Notes: generated by a model from the sequence alone, not told the origin. A DNA stretch of 9,499 nt from Nitrososphaerota archaeon (GCA_005877365.1 VBPP01000012.1:1-9499), one strand, 5' to 3'; positions 1-6,892 are shown, counted from the stretch's first letter. Program-made: numbers and translations.

Positions 1-348
1 GAGCTGGTCAGGCGGTGGTTCCTGAAGGAGTCGTCAAGGTACGTCATCAGGGCACTCCCGGGGATAGCACGGAAGGCGGGAGTAAGAAAGTATCACCGGG
101 CCGACGTTCGGGAGATAAGGAACTGGGGATATTGCACGCGGGACGGCAGGCTGTCTTTCAGCTGGCAACTAATCGCACTTTCCGAAAGGCTCCGCGAGTA
201 CATCCTCTGTCACGAACTGGTTCATCTGACGGAGCCAAACCATTCTGTCGCGTTCAAGAGGAAACTAGGCTCGCTACTGCCGGATTTCAGGGAGCGTGAG
301 AAGGAGCTCGGGCGCGTGGTTCCGGCGAGGTCCATCAGGGAACCCTAA
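1..348 (+). CDS. YgjP/SprT-like (DUF45 family) zinc metallopeptidase, C-terminal part, 5'-truncated by window edge
   Basis: Frame 1 is open from the first base to a TAA at 346-348, giving 115 residues with no start inside the window, so the gene begins upstream. The visible part carries the family signature: a WG-x-C segment (W42, G43, C45; the family usually has WGSC, here WGYC), then a LSFSW strand, then the zinc motif HELVH (H71, E72, H75), followed by EPNH with H81 as the probable third zinc ligand. E72 would be the catalytic base. The family consists of small, probably cytoplasmic metal-dependent proteins; the Escherichia coli member has also been described as a UTP pyrophosphatase, so the true substrate is uncertain. 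It ends about 90 nt before the end of a convergent gene. Family assignment is firm from the motif order; function is not. Confidence 0.85.
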   Translation, partial: ELVRRWFLKESSRYVIRALPGIARKAGVRKYHRADVREIRNWGYCTRDGRLSFSWQLIALSERLREYILCHELVHLTEPNHSVAFKRKLGSLLPDFREREKELGRVVPARSIREP

Positions 349-365
349 CAAGCTAGCCTGAGGTT

Positions 366-385
366 CTCTATTTGGAGAGTTTCTT
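366..385 (+). terminator. weak hairpin plus T-rich tail between convergent genes
   Basis: CTCT (366-369) and AGAG (376-379) can pair around a six-base loop, and TTTCTT follows directly. It lies 18 nt after the stop of the metallopeptidase gene and before the end of the convergent minus-strand gene, where a terminator is expected. The stem is only 4 bp, so this is tentative. Confidence 0.25.
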
Positions 386-440
386 GGAGCGGATCGCGAC
401 CAAACCGGGGACCCCAACTACATCTCCGTGTTTGTAGAAG

Positions 441-1346
441 CTAAGCGGAGGAATCGTCATCGCCGAGCGGCGAGCGCTTATGATAGAAATTCTCGCCACT
501 TGAATCACGCCGCCGCTTCACCAAGCCGGCTGAGGTAAGTTTTTCGCTCGCGACCTTCACCTGGTTAGGGTCCAGCTCAATCTTGAATGCGTCCTCCACG
601 AGATGTCCGATTGTCAGTATCCCTTTCTCTTGCGAGTCGGAGAGTACGCGGAGAACCTGCCCCTCGAGCGTGTCCAGTCCAGGAGCCTCTGGCAGGGATA
701 CCAAGGACAGTTTTCCTTTCCTCAACCTTTCCATCGTACGCGCCCAGTCGTCGAGGTTCCTACTTCTCTTCCCAGTCAATCTCTGAGAGAACTCAGTGCT
801 CCTTTCCCTTCTCCCCTCCAGCCACTTGATCTCGAGCTTGGGTTTGGCACCGTTCCCCCTATGCCCCTTGACAGAGGTGACTGAGATGAGCGGAACAATG
901 AGGTTGTCCGGGTCGGCAGGTATTGATTTGAGGTCTTCCGCGTCTGAGTAGAACAACTTCAGCTTTCCAAAAGGGTTGAAGTCAGTTGGCTCAGAGAGAT
1001 CTTCCTCCGCCTCCGCCAGGGTAACAAAGATGAGTCTCTTATTTGTCAGGATCAGTGTTCCTTCCAACAGGCCGGCGCCGAACCCTCCCTCCGGTTCTTT
1101 TTCTCCAGTCCCCCTGCTTACAGCTTGTTCCTGCGCCAGAATTACCTCTGCAGGTTGAGGGGGCAACTTCTTCTCTGCAGGTTGAGGGGGCAACTTCTTC
1201 TCTGCAGGTTGAGGGGGCAACTTCTTCTCTGCAGGTTGAGGGGGCAACTTCTTCTCCTCGGGTTGAGACTCCTCTTCCTCCGCAAGTTGAGACTCCTCTT
1301 CCTCTACAAGTGGAGACTCCTCTTCCTCCCCAGGTTCAGACTCCAA
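441..1346 (-). CDS. acidic/proline-rich repeat tail + PH/GRAM-like domain + C-terminal winged helix, function unknown
   Basis: A 301-residue protein. Residues 1-30 are runs of EEEES; residues 31-66 are four identical copies of EKKLPPQPA; this tail is presumably disordered. Residues about 67-205 look like a bacterial/archaeal PH- or GRAM-like domain, with the typical strand pair GTLILTNKRLIFVT (96-109). Residues about 225-288 look like a winged helix (EGQVLRVLSDSQEKGILTIG, then an AGLVKRRR wing), suggesting a binding surface for DNA, RNA or protein. No signal peptide or membrane span is visible, so it is probably cytoplasmic. The start is TTG, because the same frame meets TAG four codons upstream (1356-1358) and no better start lies before the repeats; AGGGG 6-10 nt upstream could serve as ribosome site. 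It is convergent with the metallopeptidase gene and divergent from the pgs cluster. Domain calls are by eye; the role is unknown. Confidence 0.75.
   Translation of the reverse strand: MESEPGEEEESPLVEEEESQLAEEEESQPEEKKLPPQPAEKKLPPQPAEKKLPPQPAEKKLPPQPAEVILAQEQAVSRGTGEKEPEGGFGAGLLEGTLILTNKRLIFVTLAEAEEDLSEPTDFNPFGKLKLFYSDAEDLKSIPADPDNLIVPLISVTSVKGHRGNGAKPKLEIKWLEGRRERSTEFSQRLTGKRSRNLDDWARTMERLRKGKLSLVSLPEAPGLDTLEGQVLRVLSDSQEKGILTIGHLVEDAFKIELDPNQVKVASEKLTSAGLVKRRRDSSGENFYHKRSPLGDDDSSA
1147..1254. repeat. four perfect 27-bp tandem repeats in a coding region
   Basis: The unit begins TCTGCAGGTTGAGG and occurs without a mismatch at 1147-1173, 1174-1200, 1201-1227 and 1228-1254. It encodes EKKLPPQPA on the minus strand. 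Being a multiple of three, changes in copy number would preserve the frame. Confidence 0.97.
1262..1344. repeat. degenerate 24-bp tandem repeats, three and a half copies
   Basis: Units at 1262-1285, 1286-1309 and 1310-1333, plus a partial at 1334-1344, share the core GAGACTCCTCTTCCTC with a few substitutions. They encode EEEES-containing octapeptides at the N-terminus of the minus-strand protein. They directly adjoin the 27-bp array, so the whole tail was built by two rounds of short tandem duplication. Confidence 0.9.
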
Positions 1347-1375
1347 CTTTTTCCCCTATCCGGCCCAATACCTAG

Positions 1376-1383
1376 GATAAAAA
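1376..1383 (-). promoter_or_regulatory. putative archaeal TATA box for the PH-like/winged-helix gene
   Basis: On the minus strand this reads TTTTTATC, about 34 nt from the TTG start. Transcription would begin near 1354, leaving a leader of under 10 nt. Inferred from sequence and spacing only. Confidence 0.4.
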
Positions 1384-1459
1384 CATAGTTGAAGTGGTTC
1401 GGTGTCATCTTCGTCTGTGTGCACCTCCAGGCAACACTTTTGGTAGCTGGAATCGGGCC

Positions 1460-1473
1460 TTGGGGTGCCCCAA
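1460..1473. repeat. perfect inverted repeat TTGGGG-TG-CCCCAA in the divergent intergenic region
   Basis: Six-base arms (1460-1465 and 1468-1473) flank a two-base centre, followed by TTTC. The position between two divergent genes suits a regulator-binding dyad, though a short RNA hairpin is possible too. Confidence 0.5.
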
Positions 1474-1509
1474 TTTCAGTCCTCTCTGCAGGCTGGTATC
1501 AGTAATTCG

Positions 1510-1520
1510 TATTCTGAATA
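1510..1520. promoter_or_regulatory. dyad TATTC-T-GAATA just upstream of the pgs cluster promoter, possible operator
   Basis: Five-base arms are perfectly symmetric around one base. The site ends 8 nt before the TATA-like box at 1528-1534, where bound protein could affect TFB/TBP loading. No regulator can be assigned from sequence. Confidence 0.35.
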
Positions 1521-1527
1521 GCCAATT

Positions 1528-1534
1528 CTTATTA
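1528..1534 (+). promoter_or_regulatory. putative TATA box of the pgs cluster
   Basis: CTTATTA lies about 27-30 nt before the GTG at 1561, the usual archaeal spacing for a leaderless or nearly leaderless mRNA. If correct, it excludes the earlier TTG at 1543 as the translation start. Confidence 0.35.
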
Positions 1535-1560
1535 CGAAAAAATTGGAAGGTGCAAATCCA

Positions 1561-3084
1561 GTGCCAGTAAGGTTGATGAGATCCCGACGGATGTTGGTCG
1601 TCCTCGTCGCGACCCTTCTTCTGTGGCCTTCGATTTCGTCTTTTGAGCCCAAATTTGCGATACCATCTTCTGCCATCGCCGCGTCGACAGTCAACCCGCC
1701 TTCATTCAACATCGCCGGAATGAATGCGTCAATGAGAAGTGCTTATGCCTGGGTCCTTTCCAAGAGCCTTTCGAACGGAACCGCGATTATAAGCGGTCTG
1801 TCAAATAATCTTCTTTCGACATCCCTGGCAGGAAGGGTCCTGACGTATGTCCAGTTGGAGATTGGGAACGCCACCTCGTTAGGACTCATCAGGAAGATGA
1901 TCAATGCAGAACACGTCCTGCTGCAGAATCCGAATTACATAGCCTTCGGTATATGGCCGACTCAAACGCTCTTAACTCAGCTGCAGATTCACAGGGACGT
2001 CCAGAAGTTTCTCCTGAGGGCCTACGGCTTGACACTGGACCAAACAGCAAGGTCTGATTTGATCAGCGTCACCCAGGACATCTATCTGAACAGGCCCAGC
2101 CATTTCGAGTACTTTGATACAATTGCATGGTCGTTGGCGAACTCCGTCTGGTTCGCATTTTACAACCGTACTCCGTTGCCCCCATCCTCAGACTTCACGG
2201 GCGCTGTTCAAGACCTGAACTTGCACTTTAACCTCACTGCCGCGCAAGCAGACTCGGCCAGCTCATTCGTGGATTACTCAAGACTGATCCATTACGTCGT
2301 GCCACTTGAGTACACGGACAGCTATTTCAAAATAGAAGGATTGTCGCTCAATCAGACCTACGAGAATCTTGAGACGCAACTCGCCGATCAGCTTCTAACA
2401 AGGCAGTTATCGGACGGCGACATCTTCTCCGCCAAACCGTACAAATCGTACCTGGTGGAGGATTTTGCAAGAGACCTGGACTCCGCGTACTACCTGAAGA
2501 AGAACCCGACATACGTTCTCTCAGCTTTCAAAGCCGAATCTTTCCTAACCGGCTTGTACCTGCAGCCGAGCGGAAACATGTCTCTTCCGAACAGCGGCGA
2601 CGGTTTGGCGCCTCATGTGGCTTTTCATATGATTTCAATCGCCAATGATATCAGGCCGTCGTCAACCAGCGATTGGTACTCCGCGTTGTACCAAGCCTCA
2701 AAGATCATCAACTATACAGTGTCAATCCAAAATCCTGATGGGACATTCAACTTCTACCTCAACTCAACCAACCCAGGATTCGCTTTCACGACAATCGCGA
2801 GCGTGTCGACGATTGTTAATTCTTACGTTGTGCTTCGGAATTCAGCCGTCCTCTCCGCCATCAGCACTCAGACCGCCAGTACTTCTTCATCCACCGTTTC
2901 GGGGAGCACCTCGGGCGGGACAACAACAACAACCTCGAACAATCCTGGAAGCGGTCAGCCTCTCCCTCTTTCTGGCATTCCTTCGTGGGTGTACATCATC
3001 ATACCGATCCTACTCGTGATACTCGTAGCCGTGGCATACGAAGGGAAACACAAGAGCAAACGCCCCAGGCTTGTCGACAAATGA
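1561..3084 (+). CDS. exported, C-terminally anchored, sequon-rich protein heading the pgs cluster; unknown function
   Basis: About 507 residues. Residues about 8-26 (MLVVLVATLLLWP core after RSRR) form a signal peptide or N-terminal anchor. Residues about 435-470 are a Ser/Thr/Gly-rich linker, and about 475-494 (SWVYIIIPILLVILVAVAYE) form a single membrane span followed by a basic tail, so the body should sit outside the cell. Nine N-x-S/T sequons are visible in the body, fitting an N-glycosylated archaeal surface protein. The long helical middle, and the segment around IQNPDGTFNFYLN followed by a Ser/Thr/Ile/Val helix, faintly recall alpha/alpha-toroid repeats of the prenyltransferase/terpene cyclase type; this is only an impression. 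The start is a choice: GTG 1561 fits both the TATA spacing and an upstream GGAAGGTG; ATG 1576 and TTG 1543 are alternatives. The stop overlaps the pgsB start (ATGA), so the two are probably co-translated. It may take the place of PgsA/CapA, but that is inference. Confidence 0.8.
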   Translation: MPVRLMRSRRMLVVLVATLLLWPSISSFEPKFAIPSSAIAASTVNPPSFNIAGMNASMRSAYAWVLSKSLSNGTAIISGLSNNLLSTSLAGRVLTYVQLEIGNATSLGLIRKMINAEHVLLQNPNYIAFGIWPTQTLLTQLQIHRDVQKFLLRAYGLTLDQTARSDLISVTQDIYLNRPSHFEYFDTIAWSLANSVWFAFYNRTPLPPSSDFTGAVQDLNLHFNLTAAQADSASSFVDYSRLIHYVVPLEYTDSYFKIEGLSLNQTYENLETQLADQLLTRQLSDGDIFSAKPYKSYLVEDFARDLDSAYYLKKNPTYVLSAFKAESFLTGLYLQPSGNMSLPNSGDGLAPHVAFHMISIANDIRPSSTSDWYSALYQASKIINYTVSIQNPDGTFNFYLNSTNPGFAFTTIASVSTIVNSYVVLRNSAVLSAISTQTASTSSSTVSGSTSGGTTTTTSNNPGSGQPLPLSGIPSWVYIIIPILLVILVAVAYEGKHKSKRPRLVDK

Positions 3085-4457
3085 ACCCGAGAAAGATCAC
3101 GCTGCGCCACGCAGCAGAAATCGTTTTCGCTATTGCCTTTCTGCTTATATGGCTTCCTCGAGCGATTCCCAACCAAGCCCTAGTCTCTCTTCTGTGGCCT
3201 GTGTACCACTGGTACGGCGTTGACTACTATGTTAGACTCGTGAAAGCACCCGGCGTCTTGATCGGGTCAATCGTGTTGGGTTTCTCCGCCGTACTCGCTC
3301 GCGAATACTCTGCCAGCCTGAAGGCGGTAAGGAAAATCCCAACCAGGATACACGTGACCGGAACTCGAGGAAAGACTACGACGACTCGGTTGATTGGGGC
3401 AGCGCTGAGACATCACGGCCTTAAGGTAATAACGAAGACGACCGGAAAGGCAGCGAGACTCATAGATGAAGATGCCGTCGAACACAGAATAAGAGAGCAT
3501 CATGAGGCACCAAACCTTAGGGAGCAGCGCAGGATAATCGGCCAGGTTGCTTCAAATGGGGAGACGGATGCGATCGTCTTCGAGTGCATGTCGATCAGGC
3601 CTAGGAACATCACCGCTGAAAGCAAGTTTGTTAGGCCGACCATCTCCGTCATCACGAACGTTCGGGCTGATCACCTGGACGTTATGGGGCCGACTCTGGA
3701 AGACGTCGCGTGGACGTTGTCAGGGATCATACCAAAAAAAGGTCTGGTTGTAACTGCCGAGAAGAAGTATCTGCCGGTAATAAGAAGGAGTGCGGAAGAA
3801 AAGGCTGCGAGGGTTATCGAGGTCGATGAGAGTTCGGTCGCCGACGAAATCCTACAGAAGTTTCCATACATGATCTTCAAAGAGAACATAGCGACTGCGC
3901 TCGCAGTCTGCGGCTTGTTGGGCATACGCTCGGAAGATGCGATAGACGGAATGATGGAGGCCAAGGCGGATCCGGGTCTGACGCGCATTCTGGACACTGA
4001 GATAGCCGGGCAGAGTGTGAGGTTTATCGCCGCCTTTGGTGTGAACGACGTCGACTCCACGAGAATCGTCCTCAAAGAATTGACACGCAGGGGATTCATT
4101 GAAGGACGGATGCTTATCGGGCTGTTTCACGCACGAGACGACAGAATCACAAGAAGCCTCGAATTCGCGCAGGTAATGGCAAAGATGCCGTTCGGCGAAA
4201 TTATCACCGCAGGCAAGACCGCGAACCTTTTCGTGGCTCAGGCGACGAGGGAGGGATATCCCAAGGAAAAGATCCACGACCTGGGTCCAGTGAAGTCGGA
4301 GGAAATCTTTCGTTTTCTCGGAGGGCTCGCCGTTCGGTATGCTCGCCCAATCGCGCTCTTCGGCTGTGGGAACATGATCGGAATAGAGGGATTCATCGCC
4401 GAGTTTGAGGATATGCAGGAGAAGACTGTGCGCCAAATCGCGGGTGGTCATCGGTAA
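3081..4457 (+). CDS. pgsB: poly-gamma-glutamate synthase subunit PgsB/CapB (ATP-dependent Mur-ligase-like amide ligase)
   Basis: 458 residues. In characterised systems PgsB activates glutamate with ATP and joins it by gamma-amide bonds, working at the membrane with PgsC. Seen here: two N-terminal hydrophobic segments (about 12-28 and 55-74), a P-loop GTRGKTTTTR (G94, G97, K98, T99), the ECMSI-RP motif with E168, and the Mur-ligase-like TNVRADHLD block (T192-D200), matching the order I recall in Bacillus PgsB. A nucleotide-binding/ligase C-domain follows (AAFGVNDVDSTR, then GLFHARDDR). It is longer than the roughly 390-residue Bacillus protein, mostly from the N-terminal membrane region. ATG 3081 was chosen because it overlaps the upstream stop by 4 nt and opens directly into the membrane segment; the frame stays open further upstream, inside the previous gene. 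The stop overlaps the next start as TAATG. The family is secure; the polymer made (gamma-Glu or a variant) is not proven. Confidence 0.92.
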   Translation: MNPRKITLRHAAEIVFAIAFLLIWLPRAIPNQALVSLLWPVYHWYGVDYYVRLVKAPGVLIGSIVLGFSAVLAREYSASLKAVRKIPTRIHVTGTRGKTTTTRLIGAALRHHGLKVITKTTGKAARLIDEDAVEHRIREHHEAPNLREQRRIIGQVASNGETDAIVFECMSIRPRNITAESKFVRPTISVITNVRADHLDVMGPTLEDVAWTLSGIIPKKGLVVTAEKKYLPVIRRSAEEKAARVIEVDESSVADEILQKFPYMIFKENIATALAVCGLLGIRSEDAIDGMMEAKADPGLTRILDTEIAGQSVRFIAAFGVNDVDSTRIVLKELTRRGFIEGRMLIGLFHARDDRITRSLEFAQVMAKMPFGEIITAGKTANLFVAQATREGYPKEKIHDLGPVKSEEIFRFLGGLAVRYARPIALFGCGNMIGIEGFIAEFEDMQEKTVRQIAGGHR

Positions 4458-4942
4458 TGGCAGTCTACGGCGTTACGCTCGACATCGCCGAGATAGCAAT
4501 CGCGATCGGGATCGGAGTGAGCATGATATTCTATGAAAGACTGAACCTCGTCCCTGGGGGGGTGATTGTCCCAGGTTATGTCGCTCTGACATTGGACAGG
4601 CCGTACATGCTTCTTTCGACTTTCGCCGTGGCCATAGTGACTCTTTCCCTCATCAATAAGGTATCGAACCACCTCGTCCTCTTTGGACGAAGAAAATTCT
4701 CTTTCATGATGTTGATGAGCTTTCTTGTGGCATGGACGATCCAGTCCGTCGTGGCGGTCGGTCTCACGATAGCCCAGGTCTCCAGTATCGGTCCTACGGG
4801 GTTCTTTCAAGTCATAGGCTTCATCATACCGGGCTTAGTTGCGAATAGTATGGAGCGGCAGGGGGTGAGCAGGACGATGTATGCCCTCGTAGTCGTTTCC
4901 GTCGTTACCTACGTGTTACTGTACCTCATCACCGGGCAGTGA
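4457..4942 (+). CDS. pgsC: poly-gamma-glutamate synthase membrane subunit PgsC/CapC
   Basis: 161 residues, almost wholly hydrophobic with about five membrane spans. Family landmarks are clear: MIFYERLNLVPGG near residues 23-35, the VPGYVAL motif, GRRKFSF in the central loop, and IIPGLVANSMERQG in the second half, nearly the same as the pattern I remember from Bacillus PgsC (about 149 residues). PgsC is the integral partner of PgsB in the gamma-glutamate ligase and is usually encoded straight after it, as here. The ATG shares its A with the last base of the pgsB TAA, so translational coupling is likely. A run of seven G within the VPGG codons is intact in frame. Very confident on family. Confidence 0.93.
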   Translation: MAVYGVTLDIAEIAIAIGIGVSMIFYERLNLVPGGVIVPGYVALTLDRPYMLLSTFAVAIVTLSLINKVSNHLVLFGRRKFSFMMLMSFLVAWTIQSVVAVGLTIAQVSSIGPTGFFQVIGFIIPGLVANSMERQGVSRTMYALVVVSVVTYVLLYLITGQ

Positions 4943-4946
4943 GTGA

Positions 4947-6071
4947 GTGCGTGAGTGGAGGCCCTTGAACCTCGCCGGTAAGAAGGAAAAGTGGCTCGTG
5001 TGGGTCCTCGCCGTCTGGTTCCTGCTCCTTTCAATTCCCTCCCAACAGTTCTTGTCTATCAGAAGCTCTGAGGCAGCATCATCGCCTCAGTCCTCGACCT
5101 TGATTTGGACTACGGAGCCGCTCAAGCAGGTCTTCATTCGTGTTTAGCAGAAGTTCATCGGCGTTGTACCCGGCAATTACACCGAACCCACGCAGGCGGA
5201 CCTTTCAACGATGCGAACGGTCTTTTCTCTAATCGACAACGGCATCTCGAAGAATGACACCAACTCTCTTCTGAAAGCATCTTCGGTCGCAGGCCAGATC
5301 AACTACCAGATAATGCCGGTAAATGATTCAACCACCGGCAACAGGTACTATGTTCTTCTCGAAGGTCCTGACGTCAACAGAGGCTGGGGTACGTATTTCT
5401 TCGTCGCAAAACAGGACGGAGAAAAACACCCTCGGGTAATTATTGAAGCCCCTCATCCGGTGACTGACTTCAATAGCCAAAATATCGCGTACGAAGTGTT
5501 CATTGGTAGCTACCCACGAGCCTACGGCTTCTTCGTCTCTGGAGTCGAAAGGACGTTTGGTCTGAACGGACAGACCGACATGGCACATAGGACTCTCAGT
5601 GTCTTTGAGGCGGCGACGGAGGCTTTTGCAAAATTTGGCTCGGTCGTGATTCAGATACACAGCTTCGACGCGGTCCGCCATCCAGGATATCCTTGGGTTG
5701 TCGTCAGTACTGGCGATGGAGGGGCGAATGGAGCGCTGGAGTCAATCACCTCACATCTGCAGTCATCTGGTATTTCGGTCGGAATCTTCGATGGATTCAA
5801 GTATGAAGTGTTGGCGGGAACGAACAACGCGCAAGGGCGGTATCTTAGGGCCGTGGGAGCGGGATTCGTGCACGTGGAAATTTCGACAACGGTTGTATTC
5901 AACTCGACGTTGATAACAAGCCTCCAGAGTTCAATGACTCAATCACTAATCGATGGCTTCCGATTTCCTGCGTACCCACTCGATCCGAGGATTCCGGCCA
6001 TAGCTCTCTCGGTTGTTGCGATATATTCGTTTGCAAGTTTCCGCTTCTCCAAACCAAAACTAAAACCATGA
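4947..6071 (+). CDS. membrane-anchored putative metal-dependent hydrolase of the pgs cluster, frame interrupted by one in-frame TAG
   Basis: Read through the TAG at codon 67 (5145-5147), this is one 374-codon gene beginning 4 nt after pgsC. An N-terminal hydrophobic segment (about residues 16-34, VWVLAVWFLLLSIPS) makes a signal anchor, and a second span sits at the very end (about 346-365), with a basic tail. Between them lies a domain with spaced potential metal ligands: EAPHP-x-x-D (H170, D174), DMAH (D211, H214) and IQIHSFD (H238). This layout resembles zinc-carboxypeptidase-like or poly-gamma-glutamate-hydrolase-like enzymes, so cutting or releasing the polymer outside the cell is plausible but unproven. 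Several N-x-S/T sequons fit export. Without readthrough the frame gives a 66-residue signal peptide fragment and a possible restart at ATG 5211 (286 residues) lacking the export signal and a good ribosome site. The cause could be a nonsense mutation, a sequencing error or programmed amber decoding. The start GTG 4947 is the first in-frame start after pgsC; TTG 4965 behind GGAGG is an alternative. Confidence 0.7.
5145..5147 (+). other. in-frame amber (TAG) codon inside the hydrolase gene
   Basis: The codons run CGT GTT TAG CAG AAG TTC, and the reading frame is otherwise open from 4947 to 6071. A single C-to-T change from CAG would explain it. TAG also appears as an ordinary stop elsewhere in the window (end of the minus-strand gene at 441 and of the ORF ending at 8147), which argues against general reassignment of TAG. 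Confidence 0.95.
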
Positions 6072-6192
6072 GACGAGGCGGTGGCATTGTCGCGCTCCCG
6101 TAAGGAGTAATTTTCCTAGAGGTGGGGTTCGGCGGCAGCCCGAGGTGAGGCGGCGAGGGTCGTCAACGCTAGAGGGCGATCCAGAAAAGAAG

Positions 6193-6219
6193 GAGTTGCT
6201 CAGCTGGCTCTGAGCTCTC
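6193..6219. terminator. hairpin between convergent genes, probable bidirectional terminator
   Basis: GCTCAG (6198-6203) pairs perfectly with CTGAGC (6210-6215) around CTGGCT; flanking GAG/CTC can extend it past a small bulge. It lies directly beyond the stop of the minus-strand secreted protein and about 120 nt after the pgs cluster. On the minus strand it is followed by a pyrimidine-rich CTTCTTTTCT tail, so termination of the minus-strand gene is the better supported use. The 6072-6192 stretch before it holds no gene that I can see. Confidence 0.5.
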
Positions 6220-6220
6220 T

Positions 6221-6724
6221 TTACTCGTCGGGTAAAGTTATGGTCCCGCTGAAGCTCTGGGAAACTGTACCGGCGGGGATGGAGACTGTCCCAGAGACGG
6301 TTCCTGAACCCGTAGCACCCCCAAGTTCCCCAGTTCCACCCGTGATGGTGTATGTGCCACTAAGCATGATAATTCCCTGAGGAGACGGAGGAGTCTCGGA
6401 CGTCACGGTTGTAAGAAACAGATTGCCCTCGTCCTCGTCCCCGCTTGCTCCTGTAATTGTCGTGTCGGTGGAAGTTCCCACGCCTGTGGCAAGCACGATA
6501 GTTACCGTTGCTGAGAGGTCCGAATCACCCAGATGGGTGGCTCTTCCCTCTCCTGTGACTGCGACAGTTATTGTCGTTAACGTCGATGCAATGATTTGAA
6601 ATGGGCCGGAAAAGCTTGCCTTGAAGCGTGTCGACTCGGATTCGGAGGCCAAAGCGATAGGAGAAGCACTGAACATCATTAGTAAAGCCAGGATTGCGAG
6701 AGATGCTGCGTGCTTCGCATGCAC
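6221..6724 (-). CDS. small secreted beta-rich protein (possibly allene-oxide-cyclase/dirigent-like barrel)
   Basis: 167 residues with a clear signal peptide: hydrophobic core LAILALLMMFSASPIALA and probable cleavage after A26, leaving about 141 residues. The mature part is rich in Thr, Gly, Ser and Val in alternating strand patterns. Recognisable pieces are GEGRATHLGDSDLSATVTI and GTYTITGGTGELGGATGSG, which resemble a scattered family of secreted bacterial and archaeal proteins with an allene-oxide-cyclase-like barrel; the assignment is from memory and tentative. No catalytic residues stand out. The start is GTG at 6722-6724, and a TATA-like GGATATAGTA about 25 nt upstream suggests a leaderless mRNA. 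It converges on the pgs cluster and is divergent from the VOC gene, so it is its own transcription unit. Confidence 0.75.
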   Translation of the reverse strand: MHAKHAASLAILALLMMFSASPIALASESESTRFKASFSGPFQIIASTLTTITVAVTGEGRATHLGDSDLSATVTIVLATGVGTSTDTTITGASGDEDEGNLFLTTVTSETPPSPQGIIMLSGTYTITGGTGELGGATGSGTVSGTVSIPAGTVSQSFSGTITLPDE

Positions 6725-6744
6725 AAATCTTATTTTTCTCCGAT

Positions 6745-6754
6745 ACTATATCCA
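6745..6754 (-). promoter_or_regulatory. putative TATA box for the secreted protein gene
   Basis: GGATATAGTA on the minus strand is centred about 25 nt before the GTG start at 6724, the distance expected between TATA and transcription start in archaea. The mRNA would be leaderless. Confidence 0.4.
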
Positions 6755-6892
6755 TTCCTGGCGCCTGGACGCGAGACTTTGAAGAGGACTTCGCGGCCCG
6801 GTGGCGTGATGATAAGATTTCGATAGCAACGATCCTTCGTGCGGAAACAATTCGTGCTCCAATAGGCGCACCCATCGAAGTCGTCATAGGAC

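Noticed and set aside
1147..1344. CRISPR array
   Set aside because: The repeats are head-to-tail with no spacers and lie in a coding frame.
1043..1388. Plus-strand frames over the tandem repeats (repeating Val-Glu-Gly-Ala-Thr or Leu/Arg-rich)
   Set aside because: Repeat-derived frames without start signals; the minus-strand frame continues into a folded domain and is the real one.
1545..1566. tRNA T-arm-like GGTGCAAATCC
   Set aside because: No TTC in the loop, no matching acceptor or anticodon stem nearby, and it lies at the start of a protein gene.
3671..4451. Long minus-strand frames opposite pgsB
   Set aside because: They are antisense to a gene with clear family motifs; the frames follow from its codon use.
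4947..5147. Separate 66-aa small secreted protein
   Set aside because: It is in the same frame as the following domain, and the frame stays open on both sides of one TAG, so it is better read as the signal-anchor end of the same gene.
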